Shown in pieces: positions 16,694 to 27,400 of a stretch of 64,000 bases of DNA. Every line of letters begins with the position of its first letter. Position 1 is the first letter of the stretch. The stretch comes from an uncultured Acetatifactor sp. GTDB lineage: Bacteria; Bacillota; Clostridia; Lachnospirales; Lachnospiraceae. The stretch is taken from the NCBI GenBank assembly GCA_947588705.1, contig CANPYT010000001.1, forward strand, positions 1 to 64,000, written 5' to 3'. The position numbers and the translations under genes are program-made. The notes beneath the pieces were generated by a model. The model saw nothing but the letters and a program-made list of their open reading frames with translations, was not told the DNA's origin and made no database searches.

Positions 16694-17692
16694 TCACGGC
16701 CTCGCCGCAGCGCCGCCGGATGCGCGTTTTTTGCAGATCCGCACGTCCGGGCCCGTCAGCTTGCAGAGGGAAAAATTGCTGGTTATACGGGAGAAGATCC
16801 TGTCGGAATAGCGATCCCGCAGTTCTTCCAAGCTTAAGTTGGTGGAAATGATCACCGGCTTTTTGCGCAGATGCCTCTCGTTCAGGCAGGAAAAGAGCTG
16901 CGATGTCACAAAGCTGTTTGTTATTTCTGTGCCGAGATCGTCTATGATCAGCAGGTCGCATTGATATAGATCCTCGTAAAAGTCGCGGAGCATACCCCGG
17001 GCATCGGAGTCGAAGGCATATCGGGCCAGCTGGTCGAAGAGGCCGGCAGCGCTGAAATAGATCACGGAAAATCCCGCCTGAAGCAGTTCCCGGGCGATAC
17101 AGCCGGACAGAAAGCTTTTCCCAGTACCTACTGTACCATAAAAAAAGAGATTGTGGTAGCTTTCTTTAAAGTTTTCTGTAAAATCTTTGCTTAATTCCAC
17201 GGCGGCTTTAAAATGCTGAAGGTCGTCGCCCTGGTAATACTCGTAGGAGAGTGTGGAAAAGTTTTCCCGCTGTATCGTGTCCTGGATATGGGACTGGGCG
17301 TAGCGGAGAGAGAGCTCCTGTTGACGGAAGCAGTGACATTTTTCCCGGATCCCGTCAGGGCCGGAGATATAGCCCGTATCCTGGCAGTCCTGACAGGTGT
17401 AAATGGGCTCCAGGTAATCGGGAGGGTAACCTGCAGCGGCAAGGAGGGCCACACGCTGCCGGGAGAGATCCGCAAGCCGTTCCCGCAGCCAGGCGGAGGC
17501 TGATCCGTCTCCTTCCAATGTGCGCCTTGCAGCATCTGCGGCCACGCCTCCCACAGACTCTTCCAGCTCCCGGTAGCCCGGAACGGAATCATAGATCTGT
17601 TTCCGCCTGCTTTCCAGCAGGTGCCGGTTGAAATCTCTGGTCTGCTCATAGCCTTTTCGGATGGATTCGTACTGAGAACTGGTAAGTGACAC
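16694..17692 (-). CDS. DnaC/DnaI-like primosomal ATPase (helicase loader)
   Basis: A 332-aa AAA+ ATPase expected to load the replicative helicase. Residues about 100-125 hold a Cys cluster (CQDCQDTGY and CHC) typical of this family. Walker A is GTVGTGKS, Walker B is LLIIDDLGTE, and sensor I is within PVIISTNLSLEELRDRYSDR. The start is GTG 17692, with AGGAGG 6 nt upstream. It lies 76 bp downstream of the DnaD-like gene, which pairs two primosome proteins. Chromosomal context and the absence of phage genes argue for the host replication machinery rather than a prophage copy. Confidence 0.9.
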   Translation of the reverse strand: MSLTSSQYESIRKGYEQTRDFNRHLLESRRKQIYDSVPGYRELEESVGGVAADAARRTLEGDGSASAWLRERLADLSRQRVALLAAAGYPPDYLEPIYTCQDCQDTGYISGPDGIREKCHCFRQQELSLRYAQSHIQDTIQRENFSTLSYEYYQGDDLQHFKAAVELSKDFTENFKESYHNLFFYGTVGTGKSFLSGCIARELLQAGFSVIYFSAAGLFDQLARYAFDSDARGMLRDFYEDLYQCDLLIIDDLGTEITNSFVTSQLFSCLNERHLRKKPVIISTNLSLEELRDRYSDRIFSRITSNFSLCKLTGPDVRICKKRASGGAAARP

Positions 17693-17768
17693 TTGGGACC
17701 TCCTTTGTTCCTTTGTGCGTCGGAAGGCACCGGATCTGTAAAAGCCGTCAGGCTTTGGCAGGGCCGGG

Positions 17769-18914
17769 TCAATTGCTCAGGAGTTCCTTCTCCAGCGCAT
17801 TGAAATCATAGTTGTTCTGGGGGAACTGGTTGAAGCGGTTCCCGGCGGACTTGGCCCGTTCAGAAGCGTTTTTCCGACGCTGCTGATATAGGTCGTCCAT
17901 CTTCTGGATATCAGATTTGTGGTGCACATTCTGGTTTTTCCAGCTGCTCAGAATGCCTTCCGCATATTCAAAACGGTGTTTGTCCGTGGCGAGGACCGTC
18001 CTCTGGCAGGCTTCAAAAATAATGTCTGTGGAAAAACCATATTCTTTCAGCCAGCGGTCGATGTATTCCATCTCCTTGGCAGTGGGAGAACCGTTCTTTC
18101 CCAGTTCATTCATAATGGCATACACGTTCTTGTCATAGCGGGAAGCGATGCGCTGGGCCTGCTTTGGGGTGGAGATCCCTTCTTCCGCCCAGTTTACAGC
18201 CACTTTTTCTATGTATTTGAAATCCTTCTTGCCGCGCTCAACGCAGTATTGGAGCAGGTAATCGATCAGGTCATCAGAGAAATGGAGCACATCCGTAAAG
18301 TAAAGGATGGTCTTCATCTCCGAGGGGGTCAGGGGCTTTCCGATATAGGATTCCGCAATAAAGAGCAGCTGGGCGGTATCCTGGCGGTCCTTGAACTCCC
18401 GGAGCCGGTCTGCAGAGTAGACAGGCTTCTCGAAGGCGGCAGCGGGTGCCTGCGCCGCGGCCGGCATGGCGGTGATGGTACCCGCTGCCGCATTCTGGCG
18501 GGGCATGGCGGCGGGAGGGGAGGGTTCCCGGCTTTCCTCGGCCGAAGCGGAGGCCGGCATGGGCACAAAGGTGGATGCCGGCTGTTTTTTGCGGTTTCCG
18601 GCGGAGGGATGCTCAAGGTCAACGATATGGATCCCGATGATAGGGCTGTTCTCCGTATTGTCGGCGTGGTCCAGCTCCAGAAGGCCGAGTTTTTCCCAGT
18701 ATTTCAGGGCGCGGACTATATTTTTCTCCGTGTGGTTAAACTTGTCCGCGATCTCGGACACACTGGTAGCCTGATGGGCGTTCATCATGCGCAGCAGATA
18801 GAGATACACTTTGATCTGGGCATCGTTGGCGTCTTCCATATATTCGTCAATAAACCGGTTAGCCACTACCGTAGAATTTAGGTCTTCATCCTTATAAATC
18901 GTCAAGTGTGCCAT
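17769..18914 (-). CDS. DnaD/DnaB-type primosome protein with two DnaD domains
   Basis: A 381-aa replication initiation/restart protein. An N-terminal winged helix (about 15-95, IKVYLYLLRMMNAHQATSVSEIA) is followed by a low-complexity Pro/Ala-rich linker (about 105-170). Two DnaD C-terminal domains then follow, around 195-260 (LTPSEMKTILYFTDV) and 280-345 (ending FEYAEGILSSWKNQNVHH). The ATG at 18914 has GAGAGGAAGC before it; the ATG at 18926 lacks a ribosome site. A candidate -10 (TATACT, 19020-19015) and an array of DnaA-box-like sites lie upstream. Confidence 0.9.
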   Translation of the reverse strand: MAHLTIYKDEDLNSTVVANRFIDEYMEDANDAQIKVYLYLLRMMNAHQATSVSEIADKFNHTEKNIVRALKYWEKLGLLELDHADNTENSPIIGIHIVDLEHPSAGNRKKQPASTFVPMPASASAEESREPSPPAAMPRQNAAAGTITAMPAAAQAPAAAFEKPVYSADRLREFKDRQDTAQLLFIAESYIGKPLTPSEMKTILYFTDVLHFSDDLIDYLLQYCVERGKKDFKYIEKVAVNWAEEGISTPKQAQRIASRYDKNVYAIMNELGKNGSPTAKEMEYIDRWLKEYGFSTDIIFEACQRTVLATDKHRFEYAEGILSSWKNQNVHHKSDIQKMDDLYQQRRKNASERAKSAGNRFNQFPQNNYDFNALEKELLSN

Positions 18915-19089
18915 GCTTCCTCTCATTCTGCCGCGGATGGCGGCTCTGTGCCGACCGCTGAAGGAAATGCCCCGCCCGGGGCCCTGTCGCTTCGTCGGAA
19001 TCCACAGTAGCCACAGTATAGCATAAGGATGACAAAAAAGAAATAGTCAAAATACCGAAAGCCGGAAGGGGGCTGAAAAAAGGAGAAAA

Positions 19090-19257
19090 TGTGGAATTTG
19101 TGGATAATGTGGACATTTTTCCGCAGGGATGTAAAAACGTAGGTAAAAACTGGCGGGGCAGTCCTGTTTTTTTATTTGCGATATCCACAACCCAAAAGCA
19201 AATATCCACAGACCTTCTGCGCCCGAAAGCCATCCGGTCTGTGGATATTGTGGAAAA
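19090..19257. promoter_or_regulatory. Array of DnaA-box-like 9-mers
   Basis: Seven sites. Tandem without gaps: TGTGGAATT (19090), TGTGGATAA (19099; exact complement of TTATCCACA) and TGTGGACAT (19108). Opposite strand: ATATCCACA at 19181 and 19202. Tandem again: TGTGGATAT (19240) and TGTGGAAAA (19249). A weaker GAATCCACA is at 18998. A 14-bp perfect inverted repeat (19201-19214 with 19236-19249) contains two of them. The rest of this 343-bp gap holds no ORF that I can support. Confidence 0.6.
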
Positions 19258-20649
19258 TTAATTTCCGAGAAGATTTTCGCCGATTTTGAGCACGTCGCCC
19301 GCCCCCATAGTTATCAACAAATCATCCTTTATGCAATTTTTCAAAAGAAAAGTTTCGATCTCGTCGAAGGAGGGGAAGTAATAACATTCCGTTCCCAATG
19401 CCTGGATTTCCTTTTGCAGGACCTGTGAGCTGATGCCGAGGGAAGCGCCCAGGGAAGCCGGCTCCCTGGAAGGGAAAATATCCGCGAGCACCACCTTGTC
19501 AGCCAGCGTCAGCGCTTTTGCAAAGTCTTTCAGGAGACTTTTGGTGCGGGTGTAGGTGTGGGGCTGAAACACACACCACAGGGTCTTGTGGGGATAGTCG
19601 GCGGCAGCCTTCAGGGTGGCGGTAATTTCGGTGGGATGATGGGCATAGTCGTCGATCACCGTGACGCCGCCGATGCTGCCCTTGTACTCAAAGCGCCGGT
19701 CAGTTCCGCTGTATCCATGCAGCGCGGAAGCCGTGACCTCCCGGGGGATGTCGAGCAGGTCCGCCACGGCGATGGCCGCCAGGGAGTTGCTCACATTGTG
19801 TTCTCCGTGGACCCTCAGGGAAAAGGCTTCGGGCTCCCGGCCGGGGCTGTGCAGAAGGAAGGCAGGGAAGCCCGTCTCATCGCAGGTGATATGCTCGGAA
19901 TAATAGTCGGCGCTGGAATCGGCGCCGTAGGTCACCACTCTGCAGGGAAGCCCGCCGGTGATCTCCTCTATGTCAGGGATGGCGTTGTTTATGATCAGGC
20001 AGCCGTCCTCAGGGAGAAGTTCCGCGAATTTCCGGAAGGAACGGCGGATATCCGCCAGATCCTGAAAGAAGTCCAGATGGTCTTCTTCTATATTTAATAT
20101 GATCCCGATCTTTGGGAAAAAACTCAGAAAGCTATTGGTGTACTCGCAGGCTTCCGCCACAAAATACCGGGAACCGCCTATGCGGATATTCCCGCCCATG
20201 GATTTCAGCATACCGCCTACGGAGATGGTGGGATCCAGATCCGCCCCCATCAGGATTTCGCCGACCATGGAGGAGGTAGTGGTCTTCCCGTGAGTGCCGC
20301 TGATCGCGATGGGGATGTCGTAATTTTTCATGATCTGCCCCATGAGTTCGCCCCTGGTCAGACATGGGATATTTCGCTCATGGACGGCGATATATTCGGG
20401 ATTGTCCTGGCGGATGGCGCTGGTGAACACGGCGCAGTCGATGGAATCAGTAATATTTTCAGCCCTTTGTCCATAAAATACGGTGATACCTTTTGCCTCC
20501 AGCTTATCGGTGAGGGCGCTTCGGGAGCGGTCCGAGCCGGATACCTTGAAACCGGCATCGTTCAGAAGTTCAGCGAGGCCATTCATGCTGATGCCGCCAA
20601 TGCCGACAAAATATATGGAAACGGGATGATGGAAATCAATCTGATACAT
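19258..20649 (-). CDS. murC: UDP-N-acetylmuramate--L-alanine ligase MurC
   Basis: A 463-aa cytoplasmic Mur ligase adding L-alanine to UDP-MurNAc, the first peptide step of peptidoglycan synthesis. An N-terminal Rossmann domain contains IYFVGIGGISMNGLAELL. The ATP loop is GTHGKTTTS (118-126). The central domain contains EACEYTNSFLSF and NIEEDHLDFF, and the C-terminal domain has DDYAHHPTEI and FQPHTYTRT. Length is typical. It ends just before the DnaA-box-like array, so it probably has its own message. Confidence 0.96.
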   Translation of the reverse strand: MYQIDFHHPVSIYFVGIGGISMNGLAELLNDAGFKVSGSDRSRSALTDKLEAKGITVFYGQRAENITDSIDCAVFTSAIRQDNPEYIAVHERNIPCLTRGELMGQIMKNYDIPIAISGTHGKTTTSSMVGEILMGADLDPTISVGGMLKSMGGNIRIGGSRYFVAEACEYTNSFLSFFPKIGIILNIEEDHLDFFQDLADIRRSFRKFAELLPEDGCLIINNAIPDIEEITGGLPCRVVTYGADSSADYYSEHITCDETGFPAFLLHSPGREPEAFSLRVHGEHNVSNSLAAIAVADLLDIPREVTASALHGYSGTDRRFEYKGSIGGVTVIDDYAHHPTEITATLKAAADYPHKTLWCVFQPHTYTRTKSLLKDFAKALTLADKVVLADIFPSREPASLGASLGISSQVLQKEIQALGTECYYFPSFDEIETFLLKNCIKDDLLITMGAGDVLKIGENLLGN

Positions 20650-20828
20650 GTTTGGGGCTTCCTTTCCTGAAAGTTAAATTCTTGGTTATATTATATACGA
20701 ATGACCTGAAAAAAAAAAGTAGAATCCTGTTTTTTGGATGTCCTTTCGCGAGGGCGTCCCGGCACTGTATGAAAAATGACTATTCCGGGTGGGAAGGCGG
20801 AAACCCCAAATTGTTAAAATATACAAAA

Positions 20829-20856
20829 AACAGATTTTCCCTTGTGAAAATCTGTT
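20829..20856. terminator. Hairpin in the murC-glgC intergenic region
   Basis: AACAGATTTTC (20829-20839) and GAAAATCTGTT (20846-20856) form a perfect 11-bp stem with a 6-nt loop in the 330-bp divergent gap. There is no long T-tract, so its role (insulator, operator or terminator) is open. Nothing else in the gap looks coding. Confidence 0.4.
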
Positions 20857-20907
20857 AATTATCAATAGAAAAAATGAAAAAAAAGTAAATTTTTTTATCA
20901 ATTTATA

Positions 20908-20936
20908 TTCACTTTACACTTTTGATATGATATAAT
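20908..20936 (+). promoter_or_regulatory. Promoter of glgC
   Basis: TTCACT, 17-nt spacer, TATAAT, 44 bp before the glgC ATG, in an A/T-rich stretch. Confidence 0.65.
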
Positions 20937-20979
20937 TTTTGTACCAGTTAATGGCAGAAAGCTAGACAGAGGTGATGAC

Positions 20980-22251
20980 ATGATCAAAAAAGAAATGATT
21001 GCCATGTTGTTGGCAGGTGGACAAGGCAGCCGTCTGGGAGTGCTGACTTCCAAGGTAGCAAAGCCTGCTGTTGCGTTCGGAGGAAAGTACCGCATCATCG
21101 ACTTCCCTCTATCCAACTGTATCAATTCTGGTGTGGATACGGTGGGTGTGCTGACGCAGTACCAGCCCCTCAGGCTGAACACTCACATTGGAATTGGTAT
21201 TCCCTGGGATCTGGACCGTAACATCGGAGGTGTGACGGTGCTTCCCCCTTATGAGAAAAGCTCCAACAGTGAATGGTATACCGGAACGGCAAACGCCATT
21301 TACCAGAATCTGGAGTATATGGAAAGCTTTAATCCTGACTATGTGCTGATTCTCTCCGGTGACCATATCTATAAGATGGACTACGAGGTGATGCTGGACT
21401 TCCATAAGGCGAACAACGCGGAGGTCACGATCGCGGTGATGCCGGTGCCCATAGAAGAGGCCAGCCGTTTCGGGATCATGATCACCGATGAAAACAGACG
21501 GATCACGGAGTTTGAGGAAAAGCCCGAGCATCCGAGAAGCAATCTTGCCAGCATGGGTATTTATATCTTTAACTGGAAGACCCTGCGGGAAGCGCTGATC
21601 GCTATGGCGGAGCAGCCTGCGCTGGACTTCGGCAAACATGTGATCCCCTATTGCCATGAGAAAGGGGCGCCTCTCTACGCTTATGAATTTACAGGTTACT
21701 GGAAGGATGTGGGAACCCTGAGCTCCTACTGGGAGGCCAACATGGAACTGATCGATATCGTTCCGGAGTTCAACCTGTATGAAGAATACTGGAAGATCTA
21801 CACAAAGAGCGAGATCCAGCCGCCTCAGTATCTGTGCTCGGAGAGCGTCATCGAGCGAAGTATCGTGGGAGAGGGAACGGACATATACGGCCAGGTATAC
21901 AATTCAGTCATCGGCTGTGGCGTGACCATTGGCAAGGGTACCGTGATCCGTGATTCCATTATCATGAACCATACGCAGATCGGCGAAAACTGTCAGCTGA
22001 ACAAAGCCATCGTGGCGGAGGATGTGAAAATTGGAGATCGGGTGCAGCTTGGAGTGGGAGACGAGGCCCCCAATGAGACGGCGCCTCATATTTACAATCA
22101 CGGGCTGGTGACCATCGGTGAGAAGAGTGTGATCCCTGACGGCATTTCCGTAGGAAAGAATTCTGTCGTTTTCGGTGTGACAACGGCGTCGGATTATGTA
22201 AATTCACAGCTTTCGAGCGGCAAGACTTTGATTAAGGCAGGTGAACAGTAG
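20980..22251 (+). CDS. glgC: Glucose-1-phosphate adenylyltransferase, catalytic subunit GlgC
   Basis: A 423-aa enzyme making ADP-glucose, the committed step of glycogen synthesis. The nucleotidyltransferase domain starts [23 protein letters not shown] and includes [10 protein letters not shown] and GYWKDVGTL. The C-terminal left-handed beta-helix has hexapeptide repeats ([15 protein letters not shown] and [13 protein letters not shown]). GAGGTGAT precedes the ATG. It overlaps the glgD GTG by one base, which indicates translational coupling of the two subunits. Confidence 0.96.
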   Translation: MIKKEMIAMLLAGGQGSRLGVLTSKVAKPAVAFGGKYRIIDFPLSNCINSGVDTVGVLTQYQPLRLNTHIGIGIPWDLDRNIGGVTVLPPYEKSSNSEWYTGTANAIYQNLEYMESFNPDYVLILSGDHIYKMDYEVMLDFHKANNAEVTIAVMPVPIEEASRFGIMITDENRRITEFEEKPEHPRSNLASMGIYIFNWKTLREALIAMAEQPALDFGKHVIPYCHEKGAPLYAYEFTGYWKDVGTLSSYWEANMELIDIVPEFNLYEEYWKIYTKSEIQPPQYLCSESVIERSIVGEGTDIYGQVYNSVIGCGVTIGKGTVIRDSIIMNHTQIGENCQLNKAIVAEDVKIGDRVQLGVGDEAPNETAPHIYNHGLVTIGEKSVIPDGISVGKNSVVFGVTTASDYVNSQLSSGKTLIKAGEQ

Positions 22252-23372
22252 TGAGAGCAATCGGAATCGTTTTAGCAGGCGGCAATAATCACAGGATGCA
22301 GGAGTTGTCACAGAAGCGGGCCATCTGTGCGATGCCCATCGCAGGCAGCTACCGCAGCATCGATTTTACATTGAGCAACATGTCCAACTCCCACATTCAG
22401 AGAGTGGCGGTGCTCACTCAGTACAATGCAAAGAGCCTGAATGAGCATCTCAATTCTTCCAAGTGGTGGGATTTCGGACGTAAGCAGGGGGGCCTGTTCG
22501 TCCTGACTCCCGCAGTGACCGCTGACAACAGCAACTGGTACAGGGGCACGGCGGACGCTATCTACCAGAACCTTTCCTTCCTGAAGAACAGCCATGAGCC
22601 TTATGTGGTGATAGCTTCCGGCGACGGCGTCTACAAGATGGACTACAACAAGCTTCTGGAATATCATATTGAGAAGAAGGCGGATATCACCGTGGTCTGC
22701 CGTGATATGGAACCCGGTTCCAACGTGGAGCGCTTTGGCACTATCCGTATGAACGAGGAGTGCAGGATCGAGGAATTTGAGGAGAAACCGCTCCAGGCAA
22801 AAACAAACACCATATCCTGCGGGATCTATGTGCTTCGCCGCCGTCAGCTCATCGAGATGATCGAGAAGTGCGCGGAAGAGGACCGCTATGATTTTGTGCG
22901 GGATATCCTGATCCGTTACAAGGATGTGAAGAGGGTCTACGGCTATAAGATGACGGACTACTGGAGAAACGTAGCGTCTGTGGAAGATTATTTCAGCACC
23001 AATATGGATTTCCTGAAAAATGACGTGAGGCAGTATTTCTTCAAGCAGTACCCGGATATCTATTCCAAAGTGGACGATCTGCCTCCGGCGAAGTACAATC
23101 CGGGAGCCAGCGTGAAGAACAGCCTGATTTCCAGCGGCTGTATCATAAACGGCGCGGTAGAAGATTCCGTGGTGTTTAAGAAGAGCTATATCGGGAACAA
23201 TTGTGTCATTAAAAATTCCATAATTTTAAATGATGTGTACATTGGTGATAACACCTATATTGAGAACTGTATCGTGGAGAGCCACGGTACGATCCGGGCA
23301 AATTCCCATTATGTGGGAGATGGAGGAAAGATCCGCATCGTAGTGGAAAGAAATGAAAGATATACCATGTAG
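22251..23372 (+). CDS. glgD: Glucose-1-phosphate adenylyltransferase, regulatory subunit GlgD
   Basis: A 373-aa GlgC paralogue typical of Firmicutes, where GlgC and GlgD form a hetero-oligomer and GlgD has low activity by itself. The N-terminus [20 protein letters not shown] replaces the GlgC signature GGQGSRL, in line with a non-catalytic role. The C-terminal hexapeptide helix is kept ([19 protein letters not shown]). It starts with GTG at 22251, overlapping the glgC stop. Confidence 0.95.
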   Translation: MRAIGIVLAGGNNHRMQELSQKRAICAMPIAGSYRSIDFTLSNMSNSHIQRVAVLTQYNAKSLNEHLNSSKWWDFGRKQGGLFVLTPAVTADNSNWYRGTADAIYQNLSFLKNSHEPYVVIASGDGVYKMDYNKLLEYHIEKKADITVVCRDMEPGSNVERFGTIRMNEECRIEEFEEKPLQAKTNTISCGIYVLRRRQLIEMIEKCAEEDRYDFVRDILIRYKDVKRVYGYKMTDYWRNVASVEDYFSTNMDFLKNDVRQYFFKQYPDIYSKVDDLPPAKYNPGASVKNSLISSGCIINGAVEDSVVFKKSYIGNNCVIKNSIILNDVYIGDNTYIENCIVESHGTIRANSHYVGDGGKIRIVVERNERYTM

Positions 23373-23431
23373 CTGACAGAGGGAAGGGGGAGCCATTCTG
23401 CAGTGATTGGGAAAGAAAGGGGTGTTTGCAC

Positions 23432-23716
23432 ATGCAGGTCACGGATGTGCGCGTGCGTAAGATTGCCCTAGGGGGCAAGATGAAGGCTGTCGTGTCTATC
23501 ACGCTGGACGATGAATTTGTGGTACACGACATTAAAGTGATCGAGGGGGATAAAGGCTTATTTATCGCTATGCCAAGTAAAAAAGCGGCGGACGGGGAGT
23601 ACCGGGATATCGCACATCCCATAAACTCCGCCACACGAGCCAGGATCCAGCAGATCATATTGGAGAAATATGAGCTGACTAAAGAGCTTTCTGAGGAAGA
23701 ATTTCTGGACGTGTAA
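23432..23716 (+). CDS. spoVG: Septation/sporulation regulator SpoVG
   Basis: A 94-aa nucleic-acid-binding protein beginning [11 protein letters not shown], with [20 protein letters not shown] and the strongly conserved [20 protein letters not shown]. The ATG at 23432 has AGGGG 9 nt upstream; the TTG at 23426 is an unlikely start. Family members bind RNA/DNA and influence cell division, sporulation and surface properties. It is followed by a terminator at 23742-23772. Together with the SpoVT gene at 29589 it suggests a spore former. Confidence 0.95.
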   Translation: MQVTDVRVRKIALGGKMKAVVSITLDDEFVVHDIKVIEGDKGLFIAMPSKKAADGEYRDIAHPINSATRARIQQIILEKYELTKELSEEEFLDV

Positions 23717-23741
23717 CAGGTATAGGAAAAAGGAACAGGAA

Positions 23742-23772
23742 AAGGGGCTGTCTCGCGGGCGGCCCCTTTTTT
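23742..23772 (+). terminator. Intrinsic terminator of spoVG
   Basis: AAGGGGC (23742-23748) pairs with GCCCCTT (23762-23768), followed by a run of T. Confidence 0.75.
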
Positions 23773-23883
23773 ACGGTTTTTTGGTCCGTCACGTTTTTCC
23801 CTTGTTTTTTCTGTAAAAAAATGAGAAAATAAAAAAGATTTATCTTTGAAGGACATGTAAAAACGGAAGAGATGGAAAGCGTT

Positions 23884-24453
23884 ATGTATATTATTGTAGG
23901 TTTGGGAAACCCGGGGAAGCAATATGATAATACCAGGCACAATGTCGGCTTTGACGTGGTAGGAACACTGGCGGAGCAGGAGCATGTGGCAATCCTGGAA
24001 AAGAAGCATAAGGCGGCAGTCGGGAAGGGCCTGGTGGCAGGGCAGAAATGTATTCTGGCAAAACCCATGACATTTATGAATCTGAGCGGGGAAAGTGTGC
24101 GCGAGCTGGTGGACTATTACAAGGTGGACGCCACAAGTGGGCTTATTGTGGTTTCAGACGATGTGAGCCTGGATGTTGGCCAGATCCGGATCCGAAAGAA
24201 GGGAAGCGCCGGAGGGCATAATGGCCTGAAAAACATTATCGCCGCCCTGGGGCATGATACTTTTATCCGGGTGAGGATGGGGGTCGGCCAAAAGCCGGAG
24301 GGCCGTGACCTGGTTGACTATGTGCTGGGCCATTTCACGCCTTCGGAGAGGAAGACGATGGATGAAGCGGCCCAGCGGGCGGCGGAAGCGATCCGGACCA
24401 TCCTTACTCAGGGGCCGGACGCGGCTATGAATCAATTTAACGGAAAGGCATAG
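23884..24453 (+). CDS. pth: Peptidyl-tRNA hydrolase
   Basis: A 189-aa cytoplasmic enzyme that recycles tRNA from prematurely released peptidyl-tRNA. It begins MYIIVGLGNPGKQYDNTRHN, containing the catalytic His of the TRHNVGF motif; KPMTFMNLSGESV, VSDDVSLDVGQIRIR and KGSAGGHNGLKNI follow. ATG 23884 fits the family start; an ATG four codons upstream (23872) is possible. It is 9 bp ahead of mfd, the usual pth-mfd arrangement in Firmicutes. Confidence 0.95.
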   Translation: MYIIVGLGNPGKQYDNTRHNVGFDVVGTLAEQEHVAILEKKHKAAVGKGLVAGQKCILAKPMTFMNLSGESVRELVDYYKVDATSGLIVVSDDVSLDVGQIRIRKKGSAGGHNGLKNIIAALGHDTFIRVRMGVGQKPEGRDLVDYVLGHFTPSERKTMDEAAQRAAEAIRTILTQGPDAAMNQFNGKA

Positions 24454-24462
24454 GGATCCGAA

Positions 24463-27400
24463 ATGCAGGCATTGTTGGCGCCGCTTCAGGAGCTGGCGGA
24501 ATACGGTTCCATAAGAGAGCAACTTCAAAAAGGGCTTGGACCCGTCTCATTGACAGGATGTGTGGATTCACAGAAGCTGCACATTATATACGGGCTTGGC
24601 CAGGGCTTCCGGGTTCGGGTGATCGTCACTTACAGCGATCTAAAGGCCCGGGAGCTATGGGAAGAATACAAGTTTTATGACAGAAATGTCATGCTGTATC
24701 CCGCCAAGGACCTCATCTTTTTCCAGGCGGATATTCACGGCAATCAGCTTGTGAAAGAGCGTGTCAAGACGCTGCGCAGGCTGATGGAGCGGAAGCCCAT
24801 GACAATCATCACCACTTATGCCGCGCTGATGACGCCCCAGGTCATCTGGGACCGGGAGACGGATGTGATCAACGTGTTCCGGGGCGGTACGGTTCGTGAG
24901 CCGGAGCTGGCGGAGAGGCTGGTCTCTTTTGGGTATGAAAAAAATTATCAGGTGGAAGGACCCGGACAGTTTTCCATTCGGGGCGGCATTGTGGATATTT
25001 TTGATCTCACGGAGGAGAATCCTTACCGCATTGAACTGTGGGGGGATGAGGTGGAGTCCATCCGCAGTTTTGACATATTAAGCCAGCGTTCTATTGAAAA
25101 GCTGGAAAGCGTTTCCCTGTACCCGGCCACAGAATTTGTGTTGGATGACGCACGTGTCAGAAAAGGGCTGAAAAGGCTGGAAGAGGAGGCCGCCGGTCAG
25201 GAGGCGCTCTTTCGGAAGGAGCACAGGGCGGAGGAGGCGCACAGGATCGCCGGTCAGGTAAAAGAGCTTAGGGAACAGCTCCTGGAGTTTAGGAGCCAGG
25301 CTAACCTGGAAGGATACGTCCGTTACTTTTATGAAGATACGGTGACGCTGCCGGAGCTTTTGGTGAGCCTGGCGGAGGGAGCGCCAGGAGCCGCTGCCAG
25401 GCCGGTGTTCTTTCTGGATGAGCCCGCCCGGCTGAAAGAGCAGGCGGATGCGGTGGAGCTGGAGTTCCGGGAGAGTATGGCGCAGCGGGTGGAAAAGGGG
25501 TATATTCTGCCCGGGCAGATGGATCTGCTATACAGCGGGGAACAGGTGGCGGCCCGGCTTTTGCGGGGCAGCGTCGCCACAGTCTCCACCATGGAGACCA
25601 GGGGCGGTTTCTTCCGGGCGGAGCGGCGGCTGGATGTGGCGGCCCGGAATGTGGCGCCCTATAACAACAGCTTTGAAACGCTGGTAAGGGATCTGAAGCA
25701 GTTCCGCAGGAACGGATATCGGGTGCTGCTGCTCTCCGGCTCCAGGACCAGGGCAAAACGGCTGGCGGAGGACCTTCGGGAATATGAGCTGACCGCCGTC
25801 TACACGGAGGATCCCGCCAGGGAAGTGCAGCCCGGCGAAGTGGTCACCTGTTACGGACATGTAAACCGTGGGTTCGAGTATTCGCTGCTGAAATTTGTCG
25901 TGCTGTCCGAGACGGATATCTTTGGCGCGGAGAAGAGGAAGAAAAAGGCGCCGAAGAGATACCAGGGCCAGAAGATCAGGGATTTCAACGAGCTGAAGGT
26001 GGGGGATTATGTGGTCCATGAGAGCCATGGGCTCGGTATCTACCGCGGGATCGAGAAGGTGGAGATGGAGAATGTGGTCAAGGACTACATCAAGATCGAG
26101 TACCGGGACGGCGGCATTCTCTATGTGCTGGCCACGGGGCTGGACGTGATCCAGAAATATGCCTCGGCGGACGCCAGGAAGCCAAAGCTGAACAAGCTGG
26201 GAAGCAAGGAGTGGGAGCGCACCAAGACAAAAGTCCGGGGAGCGGTCAGCGAGGTGGCCAAGGATCTGGTAGAGCTTTATGCTCTCCGCCAGCAGAGCGC
26301 GGGCCATGCCTATGGGCCGGACACAGTCTGGCAGCGGGAATTTGAGGAGATGTTTCCCTTCGAGGAGACGGAGGATCAGCTCGCGGCGATCGCGGACACC
26401 AAGGCCGACATGGAGAGTACGAAGATAATGGATCGGCTTATCTGCGGGGATGTGGGCTACGGCAAGACAGAGATCGCTATCCGGGCGGCCTTCAAAGCGG
26501 TGCAGGAGGGGAAACAGGTAGTGTATCTCGTTCCCACGACGATCCTTGCCCAGCAGCATTATACGACATTTGTCCAGCGCATGAAGGATTTTCCGGTGCG
26601 GGTAGAGCTCTTGAGCCGTTTCCGCACACCGGCCGAGATCAAAAAGACCCTGGCGGACCTGCAAAAGGGCCTGGTGGATATTGTGATCGGCACTCACAGG
26701 GTACTGTCTGACGACGTGAAATTTAAGGACCTGGGCCTTCTGGTCATCGATGAGGAACAGCGCTTCGGCGTGACCCACAAAGAGAAGATCAAGAAGCTGA
26801 AGGAGAATGTGGATGTGCTGACGCTTACGGCAACGCCCATTCCCAGGACACTGCATATGAGCCTGGTTGGCATCCGGGATATGAGTGTGCTGGAGGAAGC
26901 GCCGGAGGACCGGCTGCCTATCCAGACATTTGTGTGCGAATACAATGAGGAGATGGTCAGGGAAGCCATTTCCAGAGAGCTTGCCAGAGGCGGGCAGGTC
27001 TATTATGTGTATAACCGGGTGAACAACATTGTGGATGTGACCGCCCGGATTCAGGCGCTGGTACCTGAGGCCCAGGTAGCGTTCGCCCATGGCCAGATGA
27101 AGGAGAGCGAGCTGGAGCGCATCATGTTTGAGTTTATCGGCGGCGAGATCGACGTGCTGGTATCCACAACGATCATTGAGACAGGGCTGGATATTCCTAA
27201 TGTGAATACCATGATCATCCACGATTCCGACAATATGGGCCTTTCCCAGCTGTACCAGCTGCGCGGGCGGGTGGGCCGCTCCAACCGGACCGCATATGCT
27301 TTCCTCATGTATAAGCGGGATAAGATGCTGAAGGAAGTGGCGGAGAAGCGCCTTGCGGCCATTCGGGAATTTACAGACCTGGGAAGCGGTTTTAAGATCG

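Noticed and set aside
19090-19257. Chromosomal origin of replication
   Set aside because: DnaA-like boxes cluster here, but dnaA, dnaN, recF and gyrase genes are absent; regulatory or titration roles are more likely.
15431-20649. Prophage replication module (DnaD-DnaC)
   Set aside because: The flanking genes prs and murC are housekeeping and no phage structural, integrase or repressor genes are near.
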